In this document: positions 53,716-63,390 of the stretch, one piece after another | Numbering within the stretch: the first letter of the stretch is position 1 | Layout of the letters: every line of letters begins with the position of its first letter | Source: JBJXGV01 sp046160485 | GTDB taxonomy: Bacteria > Orphanbacterota > Orphanbacteria > JBJXGV01 | Length of the DNA: 64,000 bases | Reading direction: 5' to 3' | NCBI GenBank assembly: GCA_046160485.1 | Contig: JBJXGV010000072.1 | Coordinates: forward strand, 102,760 to 166,759 | Position numbers and translations under genes: made by a program | The notes under the pieces: generated by a model | Database searches by the model: none | Told to the model about the DNA's origin: nothing | The model's input: the letters and a program-made list of their open reading frames with translations, nothing else

Positions 53716-55236
53716 ATGGATTCAAGGCGCTTCGCTTTCCTCCACCGCACGGACCGCTCGCACACCTCGCACGCGCTCGTCCAACTCGGCGCTCTCGCGC
53801 TCATCGCCGCGGCGCTCATCATCGCCGCGCCGGCTGCGCTCCTCGCGACGCCGTACTGGACGCCCGCCGACTACGACGCCGCGCTCGCATCCGGCGCGCA
53901 GCCCGCGCTCGAGGCCGGGTTCTCGAGCCGCCTCTCGCTGCCACCCACCGGCGCGCCGAACGCGCAGGACTACATCGCGCAATTCGCCGCCGCGGCCGCG
54001 TTCGTCGCCGACTGGCAAGTGACGATCCCCGGCCCGACGTTCGGCGGCATTCGCGAGGCCGAGCATCTGCCCAACATCATCCAGACCGACAACACGAGCG
54101 AATCGATCTGGCTCTGGACGCGCTACTACGCACTCACGGGCGACACGACGTACTTCCAAAACGTGCGCGACTCGTTCACGTACTCGCTCGTCAACCCGGC
54201 GTACAACGAAGAGGGCGGCTCGCTCGCGATCAACGGGTACTACCGCATGTACAACTGCGGCTGGGCAGCGTTCTCCGAGTGGTACTACCGCAGCGTGACC
54301 GGCGACATGACGTACAAGACGTACGGCGACTCGTGCGCCTCGTACATCGCGAACCGCAATCTCAACCGGCAGGCGCCCGACACGTTTAACCAATACGTCA
54401 ACCCGCCGGTGCTCGCGTGGGCCGCGGGCAATCTCGCGATCGTCGGCGGCGCGCAGGGGCGGCAGGATTGGGTCGACGCGGCAGAGTCGCGCGTCTCGCG
54501 CGTGAAGGGCTGGGTCGACGGCGAGCCGGCGCTCCTCTACAACGAAACGTGGGCGATGTCGGGCGGCGCGAGCATGTACGGCATTCTGAACGGCTGGTTC
54601 AACGAGAACCCCGACAGCCTCACGATCTGGACCGACGTGATGCGCGACTCGATGGAGAGCTACTCGACGCTCGGCGAGTTCACGAATGCGTGGAACGGCT
54701 GGTACGCGCTCGGCCATCACACGCTGTGGTCCGCGACGCAATACGAGCCCGCGCGCCTGCGGTCGCTCGCGATCTCCGACACGATGATCGCCGAGGACGG
54801 CGACAGCGACGGCGGCATCCCCGCGCGCCCCGTCGACGCCGACTCGATGGACCACACGTGGATCACGAGCTACCTCGCGTTCATGAGCATCAATCCGCAG
54901 ATCCTCAACGGAACAGACGTGCCCCCGAATGGTGACGTCACCGGCTCACTTCCGGAACGCCTTATCGTTCGCGCGTCCCCGAATCCCTTCCGAAGCGAAA
55001 CGACGATTCTCATGTCGCGGCCGGCGTCCTCGAACGAATCGATTCGGATCTACGATCTCTCGGGACGCATCGTTCGCGACTTCGACGATCGCGTCTGGGC
55101 GCTAGGCGGCCTGAATCCCGTCGTGGACTGGGACGGGCGCGATAATCGTGGCCGGGACGTTCCTCCCGGAGTGTATCTCTTGCGTATGGAGACATCCGGC
55201 GCAGATGGCGCTACCAAGATCACACGCTTGCGTTAG
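53716..55236 (+). CDS. Secreted helical-repeat protein with FlgD-like C-terminal domain
   Basis: This 506-residue exported protein has a signal peptide (about 22-46, LGALALIAAALIIAAPAALLA). Residues about 50-400 look like an alpha/alpha toroid: repeating amphipathic helices with aromatic loops (SIWLWTRYYALTGDTTYF, NGYYRMYNCGWAAFSEWYYR, NGWYALGHHTLWSATQ). That fold is common in polysaccharide lyases and glycosidases, but I see no diagnostic catalytic motif, so the activity is open. The last ~85 residues are a FlgD/T9SS-type domain (RASPNPFRSETTILM, IYDLSGRIVRDF, DWDGRDNRGRDVPPGVYLLRM) ending TKITRLR. AGGAGG precedes the ATG at 53716. The longer open frame into the previous gene was rejected. 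Confidence 0.8.
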   Translation: MDSRRFAFLHRTDRSHTSHALVQLGALALIAAALIIAAPAALLATPYWTPADYDAALASGAQPALEAGFSSRLSLPPTGAPNAQDYIAQFAAAAAFVADWQVTIPGPTFGGIREAEHLPNIIQTDNTSESIWLWTRYYALTGDTTYFQNVRDSFTYSLVNPAYNEEGGSLAINGYYRMYNCGWAAFSEWYYRSVTGDMTYKTYGDSCASYIANRNLNRQAPDTFNQYVNPPVLAWAAGNLAIVGGAQGRQDWVDAAESRVSRVKGWVDGEPALLYNETWAMSGGASMYGILNGWFNENPDSLTIWTDVMRDSMESYSTLGEFTNAWNGWYALGHHTLWSATQYEPARLRSLAISDTMIAEDGDSDGGIPARPVDADSMDHTWITSYLAFMSINPQILNGTDVPPNGDVTGSLPERLIVRASPNPFRSETTILMSRPASSNESIRIYDLSGRIVRDFDDRVWALGGLNPVVDWDGRDNRGRDVPPGVYLLRMETSGADGATKITRLR

Positions 55237-55276
55237 CCACACATCGCGCGAAACTCGCGCGCCAAGAAATAAGAAC

Positions 55277-55304
55277 GGGCGCCTCGAATCGCTTCGAGGC
55301 GCCC
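55277..55304. terminator. Strong bidirectional terminator
   Basis: A perfect 12-bp stem GGGCGCCTCGAA (55277-55288) and TTCGAGGCGCCC (55293-55304) surrounds a TCGC loop. T-rich sequence lies on the right, and A-rich sequence on the left becomes T-rich on the minus strand. It separates the convergent secreted-protein and superoxide dismutase genes. Confidence 0.88.
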
Positions 55305-55355
55305 GCTTCGTTTTCGGCACACGCGTTCGCGCGATGAACGCTCGCGCCGCTCGGG

Positions 55356-55964
<609 letters not shown>

Positions 55965-56126
55965 GGTGAAACCTCCTCGACGTGATGAGTCATGAGATAA
56001 GAGTGAGCGGAGTGTCGGACGGGAATTCTGAAACGCGGCTTATGTTAGCTCAGCGTGCGTGGGGATTCCAGGGGAGGCGCGAACGGGGCGCGCGAAACAC
56101 GGAGCGGCGCGCGGGCGCGCTGCGCG

Positions 56127-57398
56127 TTACGACGCGACGACGATCGGCGACACGATGCTCGTGCCAGCAGTCGCGTGCGAATCCGGCATCACCGCAACAT
56201 CGACGATGTCGCGCGATAGATCGGCCCGCGATGTCGCGTGCCGATACACGCGGCTCTCGAAGAACTCTTCCCATTGCCGCATGACGGCTTCGGTCGAGAA
56301 GTGTTCGCGCACCAGATGCAGCGCCTCGACGGCGACGTTGTGGCGGTGCGCGGAATCGGCGAGCAGCTCGAGCGCGCGCTCCGTGAACGACGTGACGCGC
56401 GGCCCAGGACTGCCGATGCCGGCGTAGCCGTCCTGCCCGAAAACGCCCGACGCGGCGGCATCGATGCCGGGCATCTGCCCCGGCGTCATGAAGTATTGAT
56501 TCGCGACGATCACGGGCGCGCCGCATGCGGCAGCCTCGATGACGGTCGTTCCCATTCCGAAGAAGATGTCGGCCGCGGCGTACCAGCCGACGATTTCGTC
56601 GGTGCGCGAGGTGCCGATGATGCGCCGCGCACGATCGCCGTGCGCCGCGTGCGCGCGTTCACGCAGGCGCGTCGCTTCGGTGCCGTCGCCGGCGATGATG
56701 AGGCGCGCCGCGGGGTCGCATGCGCTGATCGCGCGGAACTCCTCGATGAGCCGCAAAACGTAGGGCGCCTTGTCCGCGTCGAGACGCGACACTGAAAGAA
56801 GCAGGTGCTCGCCGTCGCCGATGCCGAGCGCGGCGCGAGCCGCGGCGCGTTCGTTCGGCGAGGGCGGGCGAAAAACATTCGTGTCGACGGAGTTCGGAAT
56901 GACGCGCAATCCGCGCGTATCGATTCCGTACGCGGCGTACGCGTGCCCCCAGCTCCCCTCCATCGCGACAACGTTGCCGTCGGCGAAGACGGACGCGATC
57001 TCCTCGCGCGCAACGGGCGGCACGAGGTGGCACGGCGAGAGCGCTTCGAGGACGAGCGGAATCTTGCGGCGGCGGCGCACCGGCGCCGCGTAGAGAAACG
57101 GCTTCACGGCGACGGCGTCGATCAGTTCGATCTGTTCGCGTTCGACGAGTTCATCGAGGCGGGACCAGTCGTTCGCGGCATCCAAGAGGCCAGGCGAGGC
57201 GACCCTCTGCCCGACGGAGGGAAGCAGAAGATGCTGCGCGCCGGTGGCGAGAATTTCGTTGAGGAGCGAGCCGCCCGCGCTGGCGACCCAGACGTGGTGG
57301 CCGCGCGCGCGGAACCAGCGGACCTTCGCGATGAGGTAGCGCTCCGCGCCGCCGACATCGATGCCTTCCCACAAGAAGAGAATTCGTAGAGGCTGCAC
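56127..57398 (-). CDS. Glycosyltransferase family 4
   Basis: The 423-residue GT-B protein starts at a GTG with PLRILFLWEGIDVGGAERYL, the GGAE acceptor loop of GT4. It continues with HLVPPVAREEIASVFADGN and RVIPNSVDTNVFRPP, then the donor domain LLLSVSRLDADKAPYVLRLI and GWYAAADIFFGMGTTVIEAAACGAPVIV. The second Glu-containing donor motif is present in altered form (GMGTTVIEAAA). It stands alone, apart from the main polysaccharide cluster. The acceptor is unknown. Confidence 0.88.
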   Translation of the reverse strand: MQPLRILFLWEGIDVGGAERYLIAKVRWFRARGHHVWVASAGGSLLNEILATGAQHLLLPSVGQRVASPGLLDAANDWSRLDELVEREQIELIDAVAVKPFLYAAPVRRRRKIPLVLEALSPCHLVPPVAREEIASVFADGNVVAMEGSWGHAYAAYGIDTRGLRVIPNSVDTNVFRPPSPNERAAARAALGIGDGEHLLLSVSRLDADKAPYVLRLIEEFRAISACDPAARLIIAGDGTEATRLRERAHAAHGDRARRIIGTSRTDEIVGWYAAADIFFGMGTTVIEAAACGAPVIVANQYFMTPGQMPGIDAAASGVFGQDGYAGIGSPGPRVTSFTERALELLADSAHRHNVAVEALHLVREHFSTEAVMRQWEEFFESRVYRHATSRADLSRDIVDVAVMPDSHATAGTSIVSPIVVAS

Positions 57399-57510
57399 GA
57401 AGTAATGATCGGACGATTGCTATGAAACTTGAGTCAATTTTCGGTTTTTCTTGCGCGGCGCGCGAAGCGACACGGGTCACGGGTCACGCGCGGCGTGCGG
57501 CGTGCGGCGG

Positions 57511-59121
57511 CTATCCCTCGCCGGGCGCGCCGCCGTGCGCGGCGTAATACGCGCGGCAGCGATCGAAGTTCGCCGCGTTGCGCGCCGTCTCGCGCAGGTA
57601 GATCCGCGCGCTCCCCTCACTGAACACGAGCTTCCAGTGTTCCGCGGGCGGCCGCGCCGGCGCGAAGAAGCGGCTGTCGACGACGAGATAATCGAACCCG
57701 TACTTCGAGAAGACCGCTTCGCGCTCCTTGTTCTCCATCGCGTCCATCATGTCGCGCGAGATCTCGCCGCCGAAGAGGTCGATGCGGCCGTCGTACGAAG
57801 TCTTGTAGTCGGGATAGAGGTGATACGTGAGGTAGCCACCCCAGCGCGGAATGTTGAACATCCGCCCGTCGAGGCGAGTCTCTTTGAGGAAGCGCACGGC
57901 GCCGCTCGGAAAATTCGGTTCGAAGACGGGCGCGAACGCGCTCACGCCGGCGCGGCTCATTTGGCGAACGATGCCTTCCTCCCACATTCCGACGTCGTGA
58001 TTCCAGATGAGCGCCGCGAGCGCGGCGATCCAAACGGCAAGCATCGCGTTGATCGCGCGCGACCGCGCGCCCGCCGCGACGGCGCGCAGCACCGCGTGCG
58101 CCTGCGCGAAGAAGAAGACCGCGAATCGCGACGCGGCGATCGCCATCGCGCCGAGAACGGCGGCGGCCGACGTCTCGGCCCACGACGCGGCGCGCAATCG
58201 CAAGAAGAGCACGAGCAGAAACGAATGAATGAGCGCGGGCACGATCCAGAGAATCGGGAAGAACGACGGCTCGCTCACGAGGAAGAGCGGGCGCCACTCG
58301 CCAATGGTGATGCTCTGCGTCGTGACGTGAAAAACTTGGAGCGGGAAGAGGAGGCGATGAACGTGCGACGGGGTCGCGACGAGCGCGATGAACGCGGCGG
58401 CCGTTGCGAGCGCGAGGGCGCGCGCGCGGCCGAGGTCGAGCGGCGCCGCGAGCGCGGGCAGGGAGCCGGCCGAGGCAGCATCCGCACTCGCGACGATCGC
58501 AGCACGCGCGCCGCGGCGCGCCCACCACGCGCGCGCAACCTCCGCGCACGCGGCAACGCCCAGCACGATGCACGCGAGCGTCGCGCCGCTATGAAAGTTC
58601 GCCCAGAGCGCGGTGAGCGCGGCGATCAACGCGATCTGGCGCCCGCTCGGCCGCCAATCCGCGAGCGTTACGATGCGATAGAAAATCGCGACGAAGAAGA
58701 AGTCGCCGAAGACGTGCGGACGCGTTTGAATGCGCGGCGAGAATAGAAAGTAGAGCAGGAGCACGTACGCGACGCCGGGTAAGACGCCTGTGACGCCGGT
58801 ACGCCGCAGCGTCGAGAGATGAATCGCGAGCCCGCCGATGACCGCGAGCGTGATGAGAACCTGAACGCCGCGCAGCCCGGTCCCCTGAAACACGATCCAG
58901 AAGACGTACTCGGCGAGCCACTCGTGCGCGACCCACGGTTGCCCGCCCGCCGTGTTCGTGAACGGATCGACGCGCGGCACCGCACCGTTCTCCGCGATCC
59001 ATCGACCGGCCGCGAGGTGCCACCAAAAATCCATGTCGGAGATCGGGCGTAGCGCGAGAAGAAAAAGCGGAATGAGGATGAGGTATGCGAGGCGGCCGTG
59101 CGATGACAACTTCGGCGTCAC
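57511..59121 (-). CDS. Polytopic GT-C-like membrane protein
   Basis: The 536-residue protein has about ten to twelve hydrophobic helices up to residue 400 and a soluble C-terminal domain. The first loop, SDMDFWWHLAAGRWIAENGAVP followed by GGQPWVAHEWLAEYVFW, is the kind of Asp-containing periplasmic loop found in GT-C sugar transferases and a large uncharacterised family. The C-terminal region has DGRIDLFGGEISRDMMDAM and KYGFDYLVVDSRFF, common to the same family. A surface-glycan or glycoprotein role is plausible but unproven. GTG 59121 lies eight bases after a TATACT -10, indicating a leaderless mRNA. Confidence 0.75.
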   Translation of the reverse strand: MTPKLSSHGRLAYLILIPLFLLALRPISDMDFWWHLAAGRWIAENGAVPRVDPFTNTAGGQPWVAHEWLAEYVFWIVFQGTGLRGVQVLITLAVIGGLAIHLSTLRRTGVTGVLPGVAYVLLLYFLFSPRIQTRPHVFGDFFFVAIFYRIVTLADWRPSGRQIALIAALTALWANFHSGATLACIVLGVAACAEVARAWWARRGARAAIVASADAASAGSLPALAAPLDLGRARALALATAAAFIALVATPSHVHRLLFPLQVFHVTTQSITIGEWRPLFLVSEPSFFPILWIVPALIHSFLLVLFLRLRAASWAETSAAAVLGAMAIAASRFAVFFFAQAHAVLRAVAAGARSRAINAMLAVWIAALAALIWNHDVGMWEEGIVRQMSRAGVSAFAPVFEPNFPSGAVRFLKETRLDGRMFNIPRWGGYLTYHLYPDYKTSYDGRIDLFGGEISRDMMDAMENKEREAVFSKYGFDYLVVDSRFFAPARPPAEHWKLVFSEGSARIYLRETARNAANFDRCRAYYAAHGGAPGEG

Positions 59122-59129
59122 GGGCGGCG

Positions 59130-59158
59130 AGTATAGCAGCGCGCCCGCGCGCGGTCAG
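59130..59158 (-). promoter_or_regulatory. Leaderless promoter of the 57511-59121 gene
   Basis: CTGACC (59153-59158), 17 bases and TATACT (59130-59135, with TGC ahead) on the minus strand lie eight bases before the GTG at 59121. Confidence 0.58.
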
Positions 59159-59383
59159 TCGTTGCGTGCGTCGGGCGCGGTCCGTGCGCTGCGCCGATGA
59201 ACGACGACGGCGCTGGATGGCGGCGGACCCGGCCGGTCACTTGCGCGCCGTGCAACGCGCCACTAGCTTTTCCAAGCACGCGTTCGCCGGTCTGCCTCTG
59301 GCCGATCGCATTCATCCGTGAATGGATTCCATCGCGACGGCGCCCGGCAGATTCCCGAAACCGCACTCCCTGGAGGTAGCCCT

Positions 59384-59752
59384 ATGCGTACTCGATATCT
59401 ACCGCTGATCCCGTTGGCCGTCGCATTCGCCCTGGCCGTGGTCGCTCCGGCCTATGCCGAAGAGGAACACGATTGCGGCGAGGAGATGAGCACCGTGATG
59501 TCGCTGCATCACTGCGTCGAGCACGCCATCGAGATGGGGCACATCTCGAACGCGGGCGTCGGCAATGCGCTGCTGGCGAAGATCGACGCGGCCCAGGCCG
59601 CGGTGGACCGCCAGAAGCCGAGCGTGGCCGTCAACAAACTCCGGGCGTTCATCAACCAGGTCGAAGCCCAGGCTGGCAGGCACATCGAGGAGGAACACGC
59701 CGGCCACATGATTATGCACGCGGAGATGGTCATCGACGCGTTGTCGCCCTAG
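59384..59752 (+). CDS. Secreted FIMAH-domain protein
   Basis: This 122-residue exported protein has a signal peptide (1-25, cleaved at AYA-EE). The rest is one helical FIMAH-like domain: VGNALLAKIDAAQAAVDRQK, VAVNKLRAFINQVEAQAG and AEMVIDALSP. FIMAH modules sit at the ends of secreted bacterial proteins and have no known activity. A His/Glu/Met-rich centre (EEEHDCGEEM, HHCVEHAIEMGH, EEEHAGHMIMHAEM) could bind metals. GGAGG lies before the ATG. The codons (CTGGCC, GTGGCC, GAGATG) and the near absence of CGCG runs differ from the neighbours, so recent transfer or a different expression class is possible. Confidence 0.75.
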   Translation: MRTRYLPLIPLAVAFALAVVAPAYAEEEHDCGEEMSTVMSLHHCVEHAIEMGHISNAGVGNALLAKIDAAQAAVDRQKPSVAVNKLRAFINQVEAQAGRHIEEEHAGHMIMHAEMVIDALSP

Positions 59753-59761
59753 ATTCGATCT

Positions 59762-59783
59762 GCCCGGCAGAACGGTGCCGGGC
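59762..59783 (+). terminator. Hairpin after the FIMAH gene
   Basis: GCCCGGCA (59762-59769) and TGCCGGGC (59776-59783) form a perfect 8-bp stem with a six-base loop nine bases past the stop. There is no T-run, so termination is likely but not certain. Confidence 0.5.
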
Positions 59784-59798
59784 CGGCCTCATGAGAAA

Positions 59799-59826
59799 CG
59801 CGCGGGTCTTGTGTTCGACCCGCGCG
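59799..59826 (-). terminator. Terminator of the 59866-61860 gene
   Basis: CGCGCGGGTC (59799-59808) and GACCCGCGCG (59817-59826) form a perfect 10-bp stem with an eight-base loop. On the minus strand the stem is followed by TTTCTC, fitting an intrinsic terminator for the secreted protease. Confidence 0.62.
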
Positions 59827-59865
59827 AATCCTTGCCGGCCGGTTCCTTCGCCGCCGCGCGCGACG

Positions 59866-61860
59866 TCACCGAACGACGGTCAGTTTCCTCGTCTCGCGGA
59901 AGTCGCCGGCCTCGAGCTGATAGAAGTAGTGCCCGCTCGCGACGGGCGAGCCGTCGTCGTCGCGCCCGTCCCACACCGAGCTGAACGCGCCCGGCGAGTA
60001 GCGGCCACTCGCAACGAGACGCACGCGCCGCCCCGACACATCGAGAATCGAGAGCGACATCTCCGCGGGCGCCGCGAGCGACCAGAGAATCTCCGTCTCG
60101 GGCCGCGCCGGATTCGGACGCGCCACGCCGAGCGAGGCGATCGCGCTCGAAGCCGGCAGCCCGACTTCGTTCCCGCCCGGTTCGACCGACGTCACCGCAT
60201 TGATGGACACCGTCACCGAGTCGGGCGCAGCCTGCACGTTCGACTCCGAGTTCGTCGCGCGCACTTCCACGACGTGCGAGCCGATGCTCAGCGTGCCGGT
60301 GTCGAACGTGAAATCTTCGTCGGCGGTATCCCAGTCGCCGTCGACCGCCGCGGCCGCCGTCCACGCGCCGCCATCGACGCGCCACTCGACTCCGCTGATT
60401 TCGTTGAGCGAGATGTCATGGCCCCACCCGTACGGATTCTGGTTCGCAAGCGGCACGTCGGTCGCGCTTCCCGTAACCGTGAGGCGATACGGATCGCCGC
60501 CGAGCGGATCGTACGACGCGATCGTCGCGACCGGCGCCGTGTCGATCGTGTTCGGCAGCCCGTCGACGTCGCCGTCCCACCAGCCGATCTGCCCCATCGT
60601 GAAGCTGTCGACCACCGCGACCGAAAGCGGCACGCTGCGCATGATCGAGTTCGGCTCGTTCATCGGGCAGCCCGTCAGCGCGCTATTGCCGTTCGACGCG
60701 GCGAGGTAGCCGGAGATCTTCGAGCACGGCTGATTCGCGAACGCATACTCGTCGAGCGCGTAGAACGAGTGGCCCAACTCGTGCGCGAGCACCGCATCCA
60801 TGTTCCCGATTCCCCAGCCGTTGTTGTCGTAGGTCATGATGAGAAACGGCCCGCCCAGATAGGCATACGCGAAGAAGTTGTCCGCGAACTTTCCGTCGGC
60901 GTCGACGAGCGAGTTCACGATGAAGACGGTGACGGCCCAGTCGGTGCCGAGGCTGTCGCGCATCGCATTGTTGAAGGTGGCGGCGCGCGTGAAGTAGTCG
61001 CCGCTCGAGTAGCCAAACGATGCGAGCGCCTCCGCGGTCCACAGGCCTTCCTGCGGCTGCGTGCGCGTAATCGGCTCGTAGCCGGTGCTCGCGTCGCGGA
61101 ACGTGTAGGTGAACGTGAGCGGCCGCGCGCCCGCCTTCCCGATCCACCAGTTGAGCGCGTTCGGCACCTCCGCGGCGATCAGGTCGCGCTGCGGCTGCGT
61201 CCAATTCTCGGCGTTCGCGTCGATCGCGCCGTTCGACTCGACCATGACGACGGAGATCGCGACGTCGCCGAGCATGAACTCGGACGTGTCCCAGAACTGC
61301 GCGCCGTATGGCGCCGAGTTCGCGGCGAGTTCGCCCGTGCCTTTGCCTGCGCTCCCGCCCGTGTTCTCGGGGCGAATGAAGAGATCGATCTGCTCGGGCG
61401 ACGGCGCGTCGGTCGCGCTCAACGCGTTGCCGAGATCCTTGCCGGCGGCGTCCGCTTCGTGCGCGGCGCGCGCGTTCCAGTACGCGACGGCTCGCAATTG
61501 CGTCGCGGAGAGCACGACGCTCGCGTCCGGCGATTCGCCCTCATCGTAGATAGCGACGCCCGGCCAGCGCGAGGCGATGAGCGGCAGCACGTCGTCGGGG
61601 AGCCACGCGATCGCAGCGTCAGGCGGATAGACGTGCGCGGGACGCGCGCCCGCCGCGCGAAGAAGGTCCGCGATGCTCGTGCCGGCGCTCGCGCCGAAGT
61701 CGCCGATCAGAAGCCGATCCGATGCGCCCGCGCTCTCCGAGGGGACGACGCTGCCATGTTCGACGACCGCGAGCGCGACGACGGCAATGAGAATCGACGC
61801 GATTGCCGGCAGCGGAGAGAACCGCGCACGGTGCTGACGCACTTTGAAGATCCGCTTCAT
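59866..61860 (-). CDS. Secreted HExxH metallopeptidase-like protein with FlgD-like C-terminal domain
   Basis: The 664-residue protein has an N-terminal signal or anchor (about 18-34). It carries a zinc site HELGHSFYALDEY (His360, Glu361, His364, with Asp370/Glu371 next), which resembles metzincin- or M6-like sites with an acidic third ligand. DAVLAH just before is the usual helix. After it lie an Ig-like strand region (about 475-570) and a FlgD/T9SS-type sorting domain (VARPNPARPETEILWSL, ILDVSGRRVRLVA, WDGRDDDGSPVASGHYFYQL) ending RKLTVVR. It is probably an extracellular protease. The N-terminal 200 residues may be a propeptide. The ATG at 61860 follows a run of G residues that could serve as a ribosome site. 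Confidence 0.82.
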   Translation of the reverse strand: MKRIFKVRQHRARFSPLPAIASILIAVVALAVVEHGSVVPSESAGASDRLLIGDFGASAGTSIADLLRAAGARPAHVYPPDAAIAWLPDDVLPLIASRWPGVAIYDEGESPDASVVLSATQLRAVAYWNARAAHEADAAGKDLGNALSATDAPSPEQIDLFIRPENTGGSAGKGTGELAANSAPYGAQFWDTSEFMLGDVAISVVMVESNGAIDANAENWTQPQRDLIAAEVPNALNWWIGKAGARPLTFTYTFRDASTGYEPITRTQPQEGLWTAEALASFGYSSGDYFTRAATFNNAMRDSLGTDWAVTVFIVNSLVDADGKFADNFFAYAYLGGPFLIMTYDNNGWGIGNMDAVLAHELGHSFYALDEYAFANQPCSKISGYLAASNGNSALTGCPMNEPNSIMRSVPLSVAVVDSFTMGQIGWWDGDVDGLPNTIDTAPVATIASYDPLGGDPYRLTVTGSATDVPLANQNPYGWGHDISLNEISGVEWRVDGGAWTAAAAVDGDWDTADEDFTFDTGTLSIGSHVVEVRATNSESNVQAAPDSVTVSINAVTSVEPGGNEVGLPASSAIASLGVARPNPARPETEILWSLAAPAEMSLSILDVSGRRVRLVASGRYSPGAFSSVWDGRDDDGSPVASGHYFYQLEAGDFRETRKLTVVR

Positions 61861-62160
61861 GACGGCGCCCCCCCGCAATTCCACGCGAACCCATGTTAGC
61901 CAAGAGATGAAGACCCGCTGTTGAATCGCAATCGGTGTGCCGTGCGTGGCGGGACGATCGCGCGCGGTTTCGCGCGGGATCGCGCGGTTGTTTCGCAGGC
62001 GTCGGTGCGCAGGAAGCGAACAGTGCTGTCGCGATGCGGCACCGCATTGCGAAGTGCGGAACGCACGCGCAACGCGCGCATCCCGCCGGAACGCTGGCGG
62101 CGCGGGCGCCGGGCGTGCCGTGTGCTACCATCGCGCTGCGCTCATCGCGCAACACCGACG
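61861..62160. other. Divergent intergenic region, 300 bp
   Basis: This gap between the protease gene and tusA holds an extended -10 for tusA (62123-62131) and a weaker TAACAT on the minus strand near 61894. I see no small gene, RNA structure or repeat in the rest. Confidence 0.5.
62123..62131 (+). promoter_or_regulatory. Extended -10 upstream of tusA
   Basis: TGC-TACCAT is an extended -10 element with no clear -35. The leader to the ATG at 62161 would be about 25 nt. Confidence 0.4.
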
Positions 62161-62409
62161 ATGCATCCCGAACCCTCCGACACGCTCGACACGTTCGGCC
62201 GGCTCTGCCCGGTTCCGATCATCATGACCGCGAAGCGCATCCGCACGCTCTCCGCCGGTGCCGTCCTCGCGGTGCTCTCGGACGATCGCGGCATCATCGA
62301 GGACATGCCGCTCTGGTGCCGCTCGTCGCGAAACGAATTGCTCGCGCTCGACGAAGTCGCGCCGGGCGAGTGGCGCGCGCTCGTGCGCAAGGGCGCGAGC
62401 GCTCGCTAG
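62161..62409 (+). CDS. TusA-family sulfur carrier protein
   Basis: This 82-residue cytoplasmic protein has the TusA fold motif LDTFGRLCPVPIIMTAKRI. The Cys in LCPVP carries sulfur as a persulfide in TusA, YedF and related proteins. VLAVLSDDRGIIEDMPLWCRSSRNELLAL is the remaining half, with a second Cys in WCRSS. Such proteins pass sulfur for thiouridine, molybdenum cofactor or dissimilatory sulfur reactions. The nearby Mo enzyme operon might benefit, but that link is speculative. Which TusA subgroup it belongs to is not clear. Confidence 0.85.
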   Translation: MHPEPSDTLDTFGRLCPVPIIMTAKRIRTLSAGAVLAVLSDDRGIIEDMPLWCRSSRNELLALDEVAPGEWRALVRKGASAR

Positions 62410-62550
62410 TCGCCACCGGTATCAAATAGGCTCGCGGCGCTACAACTCTTCGCACGATTGCGCTCGCGCGAATGCTCACGGAGGGGCCTCCCCCGAAGAA
62501 CTCCTCGACACGTCTCTCCACGCCGCGGTCACGCGGAGGAGGTTCTTCAG

Positions 62551-63255
62551 ATGCGACTCGCGTTCCAATTCGTCATCCTTGCCGTCGGCTTGCTGGCGAT
62601 CGCGCAGCGCTGCGTCGCTGGAGTCCCTTACCCGCCGCTTTCTACCTGCACGCTCGCGGTAACGCAGTCGCCGATCCGAACGCGGTGCATCGAAAACTTC
62701 GAGCCGGACGTCGTGCGACTCTGCCCGGCGGGGACGAGCGAGGCGCCGCGATTCGATGTCGTCAACATCAGTGTCGTCGTGCGCGACGCGGCCGGCGTAC
62801 GTTGCGCTGAGGTGACGGTCTCTGCCGCCGAGCGCTCCGGCAGCGTCAACATCGCGGAGGGCGGCGCGACCTCCGCCGTTACGGACGCCGCCGGGCGTGC
62901 ATCGATCGTGGTGCGCGCTGCGTCGGGCTTCGGGCTGGTCGGCGTGTGCGCGGACGGCGTGGTGCTGCGCGAGTTCGAGGTGCAATCGCCCGATGCGGCC
63001 GGCGGCCCGAGCGCGGCGCTCTGCCCGCCACCGACATTGCAACCGAGCTTCGTCACCTTCGCCGATTACGCGAATCCCATCTGCGGATTTCAGACGCACT
63101 ACGGATCCGTCACGACCGGCATCAACAACGCCTGGGATCTGAATTGCGACGGCGCCGTCAACGGATTCGATCTATTCGGATCCGCGGGCGCGGGCGGGCT
63201 CTTGCAGCATTTCGGACACGGCGCCGCTCTCGGAGCGCGCAACACCTGCCCGTAG
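62551..63255 (+). CDS. Secreted dockerin-like protein
   Basis: This 234-residue exported protein has a signal peptide (1-23, ending CVA-GV). An Ig-like domain of about 120 residues follows (VVNISVVVRDAAGVRCAEVTV, ATSAVTDAAGRASIVVRAA), of the invasin/big kind with a variable disulfide. A C-terminal segment, FADYANPICGF to DLNCDGAVNGFDLFGSAGAGG, contains a single dockerin-like calcium loop (DLNCDGAVNGFD) often seen in secreted proteins of FCB and Planctomycetes bacteria. It lacks the FlgD domain and the WGxIKGL tail. GGAGGAGG lies just before the ATG. The function is unknown. Confidence 0.72.
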   Translation: MRLAFQFVILAVGLLAIAQRCVAGVPYPPLSTCTLAVTQSPIRTRCIENFEPDVVRLCPAGTSEAPRFDVVNISVVVRDAAGVRCAEVTVSAAERSGSVNIAEGGATSAVTDAAGRASIVVRAASGFGLVGVCADGVVLREFEVQSPDAAGGPSAALCPPPTLQPSFVTFADYANPICGFQTHYGSVTTGINNAWDLNCDGAVNGFDLFGSAGAGGLLQHFGHGAALGARNTCP

Positions 63256-63308
63256 CGCGGTGCAGCGAGCCGCGTGAGTGCCGATCGATCTCGGGATCGC
63301 GCGCTTGC

Positions 63309-63337
63309 TTGACACGCGCCGCGCCGGTTTTCATACT
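63309..63337 (+). promoter_or_regulatory. Sigma-70-type promoter for the 63391 gene
   Basis: TTGACA (63309-63314), 17 bases and CATACT (63332-63337) match the consensus at 10 of 12 positions. The leader is about 45 nt. Confidence 0.72.
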
Positions 63338-63390
63338 CGCGCGCGATCCGTAGTCTCCTCTCACCGCGTGAGCGAAAACGCCGATCGGTC

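Noticed and set aside
57468..57512. Short direct repeats (ACGGGTC twice, GTGCGGC repeats)
   Set aside because: They are few, short and imperfect in a GC-rich spacer, with no sign of a functional array.
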